Of a stretch of DNA of 64,000 bases, positions 8,779 through 16,185 are shown piece after piece. A program made the position numbers and the translations under genes. Numbering within the stretch: position 1 is the first letter of the stretch; each line of letters begins with the position of its first letter. Source of the stretch: Anaeromicropila herbilytica (lineage in GTDB: Bacteria > Bacillota > Clostridia > Lachnospirales > Lachnospiraceae); assembly GCF_016591975.1 (NCBI RefSeq), contig NZ_AP024169.1:954001-1018000 (forward strand), given 5' to 3'. The notes under the pieces are model-generated. The model was not told the origin of the DNA and ran no database searches. It saw nothing but the letters and a program-made list of their open reading frames with translations.

Positions 8779-9363
8779 ATGTGGAATTATGAGAAAAAAT
8801 TACAATACCCTGTAAAAATCACAAAAACAAATCCAGCTATGGCAAAATTAATTATTAGCCAATTCGGTGGACCAGATGGAGAATTAGCTGCTTCAATGCG
8901 TTATTTATCACAAAGATATACCATGCCATATCGTCAGGTAGCAGGCTTATTAACGGATATTGGTACCGAAGAATTGGCACACATGGAAATTGTTTCTTCA
9001 ATTATTTATCAGTTAACGAAGGATCTAACACCAGAAGAGGTTGAAGCATCAGGATTTGCACCATATTATATTGATCATACAACTGCATTATGGCCACAAG
9101 CAGCAGGTGGAACTCCTTTTTCTGCAACATTCTTTCAGTCAAAAGGTGATGTTATCACAGATTTAACTGAGGATTTAGCAGCAGAACAAAAAGCAAGAAC
9201 AACTTATGATAATATTTTAAGACTTGTAAAAGATCCAGATATTGCTGACCCAATTCGCTTCTTACGTGCAAGAGAAGTTGTGCATTTCCAAAGATTTGGT
9301 GAAGCAATTCGTACACTTGGAAGCACTCTAGAACTAGCCATTTATAAGGCATTGCGAAATTAA
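8779..9363 (+). CDS. cotJC: Manganese catalase-like spore coat protein CotJC
   Basis: 194 aa ferritin-like four-helix protein of the manganese catalase family, placed in the spore coat by CotJA and CotJB. Metal-ligand positions can be followed in TDIGTEELAHMEIV (Glu and His) and in the second pair AEQKARTTYDN with REVVHFQRFGE. The N-terminal segment MWNYEKKLQYPVKI is diagnostic for CotJC. Expected activity is H2O2 dismutation or oxidative cross-linking in the coat; family knowledge, not visible here. It is followed by a terminator and is the last backbone-like gene before the mobile element. Confidence 0.93.
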   Translation: MWNYEKKLQYPVKITKTNPAMAKLIISQFGGPDGELAASMRYLSQRYTMPYRQVAGLLTDIGTEELAHMEIVSSIIYQLTKDLTPEEVEASGFAPYYIDHTTALWPQAAGGTPFSATFFQSKGDVITDLTEDLAAEQKARTTYDNILRLVKDPDIADPIRFLRAREVVHFQRFGEAIRTLGSTLELAIYKALRN

Positions 9364-9391
9364 AAAATTTGATATGCATAAAAAGAGTATT

Positions 9392-9427
9392 AGATATTGA
9401 AAGATTATTTTCAATATCTTTTTTTAT
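9392..9427 (+). terminator. Terminator of the cotJ operon
   Basis: An 11-bp perfect stem (AGATATTGAAA at 9392-9402 with 9409-9419) and a run of T. Confidence 0.88.
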
Positions 9428-9492
9428 TGCTGACCTAACGGCAATACGGGGACACATTCTATTCTCTTTAAGGCAGCGTTCGCGGCGCTGCC
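9425..9492. repeat. GC-rich palindromes at the backbone/element junction
   Basis: Two small inverted repeats, ATTGC..GCAAT (9425-9444) and GGCAGCG..CGCTGCC (9472-9492, 7-bp G+C stem), lie in an otherwise AT-rich gap between cotJC and the ParA gene. The base composition is unlike its surroundings. It resembles a REP-type or recombination remnant and marks where the mobile element may begin. No attachment site could be proven because the other end is outside the window. Confidence 0.4.
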
Positions 9493-9543
9493 AAAATAAA
9501 TAAGAGATTAGAAAATACAATAATTATGAAAAGAGGAGATATT

Positions 9544-10338
9544 ATGTGTAAGATCACAGCAGTAGTAAATCAAAAAGGCGGGGTAGGAAAGACCACGACA
9601 ACATTAAATTTAGGATATGCTTTAGCTGAAAAAGGAAAAAAGGTACTCCTAATTGATCTAGATCCACAGAGCAGTTTAACCGTATCATTAGGTTATGATG
9701 ATAATGATAGTATTACCACAACCATTGCTAGTTTAATGTCAATGGTTATTGAAGATGAAGAGTTACCAGACAAAAAGGAATATATAATATCAGTTGGAGC
9801 AATTGATGTAATCCCATGTAATATTGAACTATCAGCAATTGAAGTCAGTCTTGTCAATGCAATGAGTAGGGAAATGATATTAAAGACTGTTATGCAAGAA
9901 TTTAAAGAATATTATGATTACATAATAATAGATTGTTCACCAAGTCTTGGCATGTTAACTATTAACGCATTAGCAGCATGTAATAGTGTAATTATACCGG
10001 TAACACCAGAATATTTAAGTGCAAAAGGACTTGAATTATTACTTCGTAATATTATTCGAGTAAAAAAGAAAATAAATGAAAAGATCTCAATTGATGGTAT
10101 ATTGCTCACAATGTATGTAGAACGTATGAATTTATCAAAAGAGATAAAAGAAATGATTGAAGATGCATATGGAAAGACTGTACATATTTATACCAATCGA
10201 ATACCTAAGTCTGTAAAGGTAGGCGAGTCAACAATGAAGAACAAAACAATCATTGAATACGCGAAGAATAACAAGGTTGCAATTGCGTATCAAGAATTAG
10301 CAAAGGAGGTGCTAGATAATGAATGCAGCACCAACTAA
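9544..10338 (+). CDS. ParA/Soj-family partition ATPase of the mobile element
   Basis: 264 aa. The deviant Walker A KGGVGKTT (residues 11-18) follows directly on MCKITAVVNQ, with DLDPQSSLT and YIIIDCSPSLG further on, so this is a ParA ATPase. It starts at 9544, because GAGGAG (9533-9538) lies just before it and inside the upstream ATG extension (9526). With the overlapping ParB-type gene it would move or stably keep the excised, circular form of the element. It is the first gene of the element-like region. Confidence 0.93.
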   Translation: MCKITAVVNQKGGVGKTTTTLNLGYALAEKGKKVLLIDLDPQSSLTVSLGYDDNDSITTTIASLMSMVIEDEELPDKKEYIISVGAIDVIPCNIELSAIEVSLVNAMSREMILKTVMQEFKEYYDYIIIDCSPSLGMLTINALAACNSVIIPVTPEYLSAKGLELLLRNIIRVKKKINEKISIDGILLTMYVERMNLSKEIKEMIEDAYGKTVHIYTNRIPKSVKVGESTMKNKTIIEYAKNNKVAIAYQELAKEVLDNECSTN

Positions 10339-11341
10339 AAAGAAACTTACTTCATTAGATGAAATGTTTCAAATGGACGAGCCACAGAAAGATGATAAAA
10401 ATACTGAGATTGAAATAGAAAAGCTAGTACCATTTAAGAATCATCCTTTTAAATATTATACTGGTGAAAGACTAGATGATATGATTCAAAGCATTAAGGA
10501 ATTTGGTATCTTACAACCTATACTAGTTCGACAAATTGATGATGAAATCTATGAAATATTAGCTGGGCATAATAGATGGAATGCGGCATTAAATATTGGA
10601 TTAAGTAAAGTTCCAATTATTATTATGGATGGTTTATCGGATGAAGAAGCCTTATTAATAGTTACAGAAACCAATCTGATACAAAGATCATTTACAGATC
10701 TATTGCATTCAGAAAGAGCTTTTGTATTAACTCAGCATTATGAAGCGTTAAAAAGTCAGGGAAAAAGAATTGACTTAATTAGTGAAGTGAAAAAGCTGTT
10801 GAATGCTGATAAAATAGAAGATGAGACAACTTGTGCTCCAGTGGAGCACAAGTTGAAATCCAGAGAGGTCGTAGCTCAGAATTACAATTTATCAAGAGCT
10901 ACAGTAGCAAGGTACTTGCGTATTAATACATTAGATAGGGGTTTAAAAGATTTAATAGATACGGAGCAAATAAGCATACGAGCCAGTGTGGAATTATCTT
11001 ATCTTACCGAAGAAAATCAAATTTATCTAGTAGACATATTAAACAATAACAACTATAAAGTTGACATCAAAAAGGCAACAGAACTAAGAGAATTAGAAAA
11101 AGCAAGTAAGCTCAATGAAGTGACAATTGAAAAAGTACTTGCAGGTACATACAATTCTAAAAAGAAGGTTTCATCTATTCTTAATGGAATTAAAATAAAA
11201 TCCAAAGTTATAAAAAAATACTTTACGGAGCAACAGTCAGAAAAAGAAGTCGAAGATATTATAGATAAGGCATTGGAACTATATTATAGCCAAACAGATA
11301 ACAATAATAGATTGGAGGCATTTGATGAAGTTACTGAGTGA
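10319..11341 (+). CDS. ParB-like DNA-binding partition/regulatory protein
   Basis: 340 aa. A ParB/sulfiredoxin-type N-terminal domain (IEIEKLVPFKNHPF, then ILAGHNRWNAA, the CTP/arginine patch region) is followed by a helix-turn-helix segment (VVAQNYNLSRATVARYLRI). Overlap with parA by 20 bases and a strong AAGGAGG upstream suggest coupled translation. Likely partner of the ParA. Such ParB-like proteins in Firmicute elements may also act as regulators. An unusual perfect DNA palindrome lies inside the gene (10827-10855). Confidence 0.9.
   Translation: MNAAPTKKKLTSLDEMFQMDEPQKDDKNTEIEIEKLVPFKNHPFKYYTGERLDDMIQSIKEFGILQPILVRQIDDEIYEILAGHNRWNAALNIGLSKVPIIIMDGLSDEEALLIVTETNLIQRSFTDLLHSERAFVLTQHYEALKSQGKRIDLISEVKKLLNADKIEDETTCAPVEHKLKSREVVAQNYNLSRATVARYLRINTLDRGLKDLIDTEQISIRASVELSYLTEENQIYLVDILNNNNYKVDIKKATELRELEKASKLNEVTIEKVLAGTYNSKKKVSSILNGIKIKSKVIKKYFTEQQSEKEVEDIIDKALELYYSQTDNNNRLEAFDEVTE
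10827..10855. repeat. Perfect 14-bp inverted repeat inside the parB-like gene
   Basis: CAACTTGTGCTCCA (10827-10840) is the exact reverse complement of 10842-10855, with a single base between. It falls in the linker between the N-terminal domain and the helix-turn-helix. It could be a binding site (parS-like or autoregulatory), or simply structured mRNA. Confidence 0.55.
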
Positions 11342-11600
11342 AAGAAAAAAGATGGTAGATGAAGGAAAACTTAAAATGTGTACAGCAGAGTATGATGGAA
11401 GTTGGTTGCCATATCAACAACCATTTCAAGAGGTTACTTTTGATTGGCTATTAGAGGAGATAACATATGACGATTGTACAAGAAAAGAAGATATATCTAA
11501 ATATTTGTCTTTAAAAATCAATGAAATGCAAAGAGATATTTTTGAATTAAAGGAATTTAGAAAGAATTTAAATAGAATTTTATTACAATTTGAAAAGTAA
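11325..11600 (+). CDS. Conserved-context hypothetical protein after parB
   Basis: 91 aa from the ATG at 11325, placed 6 bases after GGAGG and overlapping the end of parB. Not recognised. The N-terminal half holds WLPYQQPFQEVTFDWLLEE and the C-terminal half is a charged helix (EMQRDIFELKEFRKNLNRI) that could form a coiled coil. No signal peptide or membrane segment. Its coupling to parA-parB suggests a role in partition or element regulation, by context only. Confidence 0.7.
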   Translation: MKLLSERKKMVDEGKLKMCTAEYDGSWLPYQQPFQEVTFDWLLEEITYDDCTRKEDISKYLSLKINEMQRDIFELKEFRKNLNRILLQFEK

Positions 11601-11627
11601 AATAAATCATGTTCAAATAATGTGAAA

Positions 11628-11709
11628 GGGATATTGAAAGAAACATTCAATATCCCTTATTTTATAAATCCTTAATCGTTAGATCTCATTTAAGGATTTA
11701 TAAAATAAG
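11628..11709 (+). promoter_or_regulatory. Tandem hairpins (copy 1) between parB cluster and surface-protein gene
   Basis: Hairpin A: GGGATATTGAA (11628-11638) pairs with 11646-11656. Hairpin B follows directly: a perfect 20-bp stem (11656-11675 with 11690-11709). Hairpin A runs into TTATTTTAT, like a weak terminator. The same two-hairpin layout with related sequence recurs at 16080-16152, so this is a repeated regulatory unit of the element. Confidence 0.75.
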
Positions 11710-11758
11710 GGGTTATATAAGGAAGGGGTGATTTTATATACAATAACAGTGAGTTGAC

Positions 11759-11798
11759 GGAGTAAGGGTGAGATAAATCTTTACTCCTATTTTATTTT
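11759..11798 (+). terminator. Possible terminator in the surface-protein leader
   Basis: GGAGTAA (11759-11765) pairs with TTACTCC (11781-11787), followed by TATTTTATTTTAT. Short stem and large loop make it a weaker candidate than the others. Confidence 0.4.
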
Positions 11799-11802
11799 AT
11801 AA

Positions 11803-11870
11803 CCAGGAGGTAGGAAATTAAATAATGTTAAGGAAGGGTTATATTGTATGTTTCCTAACCTGCTAGGAGG
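11803..11870 (+). promoter_or_regulatory. Leader peptide and ribosome-site hairpin ahead of the surface-protein gene
   Basis: A ribosome site AGGAGG (11805-11810) precedes a 13-codon frame at 11825-11866 (MLRKGYIVCFLTC). The first ribosome-site region pairs with TTTCCTAACCTGCT (11851-11864), which codes for the peptide's end, and a second AGGAGG (11865-11870) overlaps the peptide's stop. This layout suits translational attenuation, where ribosome position decides whether the downstream site is open. The inference rests on layout only. Confidence 0.4.
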
Positions 11871-11936
11871 TGCAATACTAGGTTGAATAATAACCTTGTA
11901 TATAACATGTTAACTAGTTACAGAAAGGAATTAAAA

Positions 11937-14900
11937 ATGAGAATGAAAAAAAGGAAGCTAATATCTATGATATTAGTAGTGGTCTTAACTATTTGTCCGG
12001 TTGGAGTCGGTGGAAAGGAGGTGAAAGCGGCAACAGGAACAGTGATTACATCTGCTAATGGATTAAATACATACAGTATTTCTCATAGCAATATAAAAGA
12101 AATAGATATCACAAACTTAGGAAGTAATGCACAAATTAATATAGGAGCAAGTGGATATAGTATTAATTATGGTACAGACATATCATTTACACCGGATTCC
12201 ACAAGTGCTTATGTAATTAAAGGTAACAATAGTACTGTCAAATTATCTATTAGTCAAGTATCCAATATTACAGTATATTTTGTTGATGCTGCAATAGGAT
12301 CTATTAGTACATACAATGCAAATACGAATTTTGTGATTTGTGGAACATTGAATATGCAACAAGGGTTCAACCCAAACAGTCCGAGCAATGGATATTATAG
12401 TTTTAACTTGACTGGATTTGGTACAAAAGATGATTCAAAGATAATATCAGGAAGTGGTGCATTAATAAATACCAGTACTAACAATGTTAGTGTATCCAAT
12501 CTAGATATACGATTGGTGGGATCTAGCGAGACATCTTTGAGAGCTTATAATAAAGCAGTAGTTACAAATTGTAATATCTACGCTGATAATACAATTCTTA
12601 ATTCTAATCAGATTTATGGTTCGTATAGTAACTGTAATATCAGTGGAGTAACATTAATGTCTGGTGCTTCTGTTAGTAATTCTATAATTAAAGATGGCAC
12701 CATTAATGGAACGTTTTCTGCTTCAAATTCAGTTATAACCAATGTAATGATGTATAGGCTAAGAGATTATGATGATAATCTAGTTCTTACAGATACGTAC
12801 ATATCGGGTAAGATTTATACCAATAGTCATTCGTTTGGAGGAAAGAAGACAATACAAGCAATTCGAAGTACTATGTTATTTGGCGAGAGTGATGGATCTC
12901 AATATTATTGGAATACAGCAACAATAGATCATAGTAGCATTTATAGTGTAAGTAATAGCGGAATTAAGCCGGCAGTTACTAATGTCAATGTAGATGGAAA
13001 TAATGTATTTGTAAAGAGATTTCGAATATCTGGACACAACAACGAAGATGTATTGGTTGACTTTAAAGATGGTGATGATCCAATTCCATTAAAGACAGAT
13101 GCCAGTGGTTATCTGTATTTATATTTGCCTAGTGGAGCAACAAGTATTTCTGTAGAAATTGTATCAAGTAAAGATATATATGATACTACATTTCCTGCTG
13201 TAACAGCAGATAGTTCAAGTACAATAGCATTAGCACAGAACGGAAATGCTGACACAACACAACTACAAAGTCAAATCGAACAGTTAAAAAAGGAAATAAG
13301 TGATTTACAAAATCAATTAAATTCAGTAAACTCCAAACTTACTGATGCTCAACAAGAGATTACAAATCTAACAAAGGATAATCAGGACTTAAGCAATTCA
13401 CTAGCTGATACACAAAAGAAGATGAATGAATTAGTCCAAGAGAAAAGTAATCTTCAAAAAGAGCTAGATGCCGCAAATCAAACAATCACCGATTTACAAC
13501 AACAGTTATCTAACAAAGATAGTGATATAGCTAATCTAACCGAGAAAGTGAAAGGATTACAAGATACTATAACGAATCTAACCAATCAAAATAATGCACT
13601 GCAATCACAAGTGGATAGTTATGTTAGTTTACTTAATGATATTAAAAATTCATTAGGTGTTGGAAGTTATGATGATATTCTAGATGCAATTAATCAGTTG
13701 AAACAACAGATCAGTAATCTGCAACAGACGAATAAAGAGTTAAACAATCAGTTAGTAGATGCAAACACTCATATTAATGATTGGAAGAATAAGTTTGATC
13801 AGCTCAAAGCAGATAAGGATGTATCCGATAGTGAGTTACAAGTAGCACTCGAAAAGATATCGAATCTGCAAAATCAACGGGATGAATTACAATCACAAGT
13901 TGATTCATTAAATACAGTGATTACGGAGTTGAATAAAAAGATTCAAGACTTAGAAGCACAAGTTACTTCAAAAGATATTTCAATTTTAGATTTACAAAAG
14001 CAAATTGTTGATGCTGTTGCATTGATACAAGACAAAGATTCCAAGATTCATGACTTAGAATCACAAATTAGTAATTTATCTAATGATATTAATGAATTAA
14101 AGGATTTATTAAGTGAAATTCGCGATGAATTAGGCGTTAGTGATAATAAGGATGTTATTAAGGCAATTCAAGATTTAAAAGATTCTGTTACTAACAAGGT
14201 CAATGAAAATACAGAGTTACAAAATCATATTTCAAAAATTGAGTCCCTTTTAGTAGAGGAAAAGAAGAAAAGTGATTCTCTAAGTAATTTATTGGATCAA
14301 TTAAAAGGTCTTGTTAACGCAAATACGGATGAAGATATTGCAAATAAAGTTAAGGATTTGCAACAACAGTTATTAGATGCAAATCAAAAGATTGCTCAAC
14401 TAACACAAGATAAAAATGACTTAGTAAGTACAATGAGTACCATGCAAACAAAGATTAACGAATTAACAAATCAAGTGGCAGAGCTAGAAGAACTCCTAAA
14501 AACAAATGGTACAGACGTGCAGAAAAGAATAGAAGAATTGCAGAATAAAGTGATAGAATTAGAAAATCAGAATGTCGATTTAAAAGATTCTATTCAGCAA
14601 TTAGAAACAAAGGTCACTGATATGACAAAGATAAATCAGGAGCTTCAAAAACAAATTGACTATCTGCAAGCACTTCTAGATACTGCAAATATGACAATTG
14701 AGCAGTTAAGAAATGAATTAGCCAATCAAATAGCAGCTAATAAAACATTAACGGATGAAAATACTACTTTAAAAAATGAAGTGGAATCATTGAAGAAAAA
14801 GGTAAAAGAATTAGAGCAGAAAGAAACAACTTCTGCACCAAGTGAACCTATTTCGAATCCTGGTGATGTTACTATAAAAGAAAATGATTCAATTGCAAAA

Positions 14901-16064
14901 GAAGTTACCGAAAAAGTAATAAACGATGTGGTAGTACAAGAAGGATGGGAGTTTAGTGATAATCCTACATCTGGTTGGAATAGTACATTAGATGTGAGTG
15001 AAAGTAATGCAGAAGGCATATACACTTTCTTTAACCATGATAGTTCGGCTTCTTTACTCAGTACCAAAGCGCATATTCTTTCAAGTAAAAAAGAACACGT
15101 TTTCTATGCTAGAAAAGTTGGAAATGATAAGGTTGTTTATATTTGCAGTTATGTGATTAAAGATAATGAAATAGTAACGTCATTTAAAAGTACTAATAAA
15201 GTAATTACTCTAAATTATGAAGAGGATAATACATATGATATTACCGTTCCTAGTTCCGTTGTTTTTTCAGTTAGTGCAAATTACGGAAATAATAAAGAAA
15301 AAGGTATCTACTATCAAGTAGTAAATAAAGATTCAGACTTTGATCCAGACGGAAGTTGGTTACCAGTAGAGAATAACAAGATTAATCTAGCTAAGGTGAA
15401 AGAAGCTTGTAGAGTCTATATTAAATACGTAGATAACAATGGTAATTTTGTTGTAGATAAAACCGCTGGATTTAAGCCAAAGGAAAAAACAGAAACTCCA
15501 ACTTTTGCAATGCACAAAGTGCTGATAAAAGGTTATAGATTCAATCTCAATATGAATAATATTTCTAAGGTTAACAATTCAATGATAACTTATAATTCTT
15601 CAAATAAAAAGGTTGCATCAGTTGATAATAATGGAAGTATAGTAGCAAAGAGTAAAGGCAGAGCTGATATAACAGTTGAGGTAAAAGCTAAAAATTATAC
15701 ATATAAGGCAGTTATTAATGTAACTGTTAGAGATGATATTCAAACAAAATTCTATAATTTGAAAAACGAAAAAGCATTTACAACAGTTACAACAAATGAT
15801 CCAGTCTTAGTAATCTATAAACTTCTTAAAGAAGGAAAACAAACGAAATTAAAGCTATCAGGTTATGATTCAGTCAGCTATGTAAGTTCAGATCCAACAA
15901 TTGCTGCAGTAAGCAAAAATGGAACTATCATTGGAAAGAAAAAAGGTTTTACGACTATAACAGTGATAGCAGTGAAAGACAATGTAAAATATGCGTATCA
16001 AATTGTTGTTCGAGTGAAGGATGCTACAAAAAACGAAAATATAAATGAATATTTATATTATTAG
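11937..16064 (+). CDS. Secreted giant coiled-coil surface protein with Ig-like (BIG2) C-terminus
   Basis: 1375 aa from the ATG at 11937 (GAAAGGA 7 bases before); an upstream TTG at 11883 would add 18 residues ahead of an obvious signal peptide (MRMKKRKLISMILVVV, ending near VKAA). Residues 37-430 are Asn/Ser/Thr-rich and beta-rich, like adhesin or beta-helix modules. Residues about 440-960 are one long coiled coil with heptads such as LQSQIEQLKKEISDLQNQL. Two BIG2-like domains lie near 1195-1268 and 1288-1358 (KVASVDNNGSIVAKSKGRA; IAAVSKNGTIIGKKKGFTTI). No LPxTG anchor is seen. Probably an extracellular adhesin aiding cell contact during transfer. It is set apart by its own leader and not by composition. 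Confidence 0.85.
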   Translation: MRMKKRKLISMILVVVLTICPVGVGGKEVKAATGTVITSANGLNTYSISHSNIKEIDITNLGSNAQINIGASGYSINYGTDISFTPDSTSAYVIKGNNSTVKLSISQVSNITVYFVDAAIGSISTYNANTNFVICGTLNMQQGFNPNSPSNGYYSFNLTGFGTKDDSKIISGSGALINTSTNNVSVSNLDIRLVGSSETSLRAYNKAVVTNCNIYADNTILNSNQIYGSYSNCNISGVTLMSGASVSNSIIKDGTINGTFSASNSVITNVMMYRLRDYDDNLVLTDTYISGKIYTNSHSFGGKKTIQAIRSTMLFGESDGSQYYWNTATIDHSSIYSVSNSGIKPAVTNVNVDGNNVFVKRFRISGHNNEDVLVDFKDGDDPIPLKTDASGYLYLYLPSGATSISVEIVSSKDIYDTTFPAVTADSSSTIALAQNGNADTTQLQSQIEQLKKEISDLQNQLNSVNSKLTDAQQEITNLTKDNQDLSNSLADTQKKMNELVQEKSNLQKELDAANQTITDLQQQLSNKDSDIANLTEKVKGLQDTITNLTNQNNALQSQVDSYVSLLNDIKNSLGVGSYDDILDAINQLKQQISNLQQTNKELNNQLVDANTHINDWKNKFDQLKADKDVSDSELQVALEKISNLQNQRDELQSQVDSLNTVITELNKKIQDLEAQVTSKDISILDLQKQIVDAVALIQDKDSKIHDLESQISNLSNDINELKDLLSEIRDELGVSDNKDVIKAIQDLKDSVTNKVNENTELQNHISKIESLLVEEKKKSDSLSNLLDQLKGLVNANTDEDIANKVKDLQQQLLDANQKIAQLTQDKNDLVSTMSTMQTKINELTNQVAELEELLKTNGTDVQKRIEELQNKVIELENQNVDLKDSIQQLETKVTDMTKINQELQKQIDYLQALLDTANMTIEQLRNELANQIAANKTLTDENTTLKNEVESLKKKVKELEQKETTSAPSEPISNPGDVTIKENDSIAKEVTEKVINDVVVQEGWEFSDNPTSGWNSTLDVSESNAEGIYTFFNHDSSASLLSTKAHILSSKKEHVFYARKVGNDKVVYICSYVIKDNEIVTSFKSTNKVITLNYEEDNTYDITVPSSVVFSVSANYGNNKEKGIYYQVVNKDSDFDPDGSWLPVENNKINLAKVKEACRVYIKYVDNNGNFVVDKTAGFKPKEKTETPTFAMHKVLIKGYRFNLNMNNISKVNNSMITYNSSNKKVASVDNNGSIVAKSKGRADITVEVKAKNYTYKAVINVTVRDDIQTKFYNLKNEKAFTTVTTNDPVLVIYKLLKEGKQTKLKLSGYDSVSYVSSDPTIAAVSKNGTIIGKKKGFTTITVIAVKDNVKYAYQIVVRVKDATKNENINEYLYY

Positions 16065-16079
16065 AATATAAGTTGAAAT

Positions 16080-16152
16080 GGGATATTGATAAGAATCAGT
16101 ATCCCTTATTTCATAAGTTCTTCAACCATATGAAGTATTTATGAAATGAGGG
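16080..16152 (+). promoter_or_regulatory. Tandem hairpins (copy 2) ahead of the helicase gene
   Basis: Hairpin A: GGGATATTGA (16080-16089) with 16096-16105 (one G-T pair). Hairpin B: 16104-16124 with 16132-16152 (three non-Watson-Crick positions). Layout and flanks (GGGATATTGA, CCCTTATTT, then AAGGAGG-type ribosome site) match the copy at 11628-11709. It lies between the surface-protein stop and the helicase start. Confidence 0.7.
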
Positions 16153-16185
16153 ATTAATAAGGAGGGAAAAGGAAAGAGGTGTCTT

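Noticed and set aside
14726..15067. 113-codon minus-strand frame in the coiled-coil gene
   Set aside because: Opposite the coding strand of a clear gene; Ser/Phe/Val-rich complement of Asn/Lys/Glu codons.
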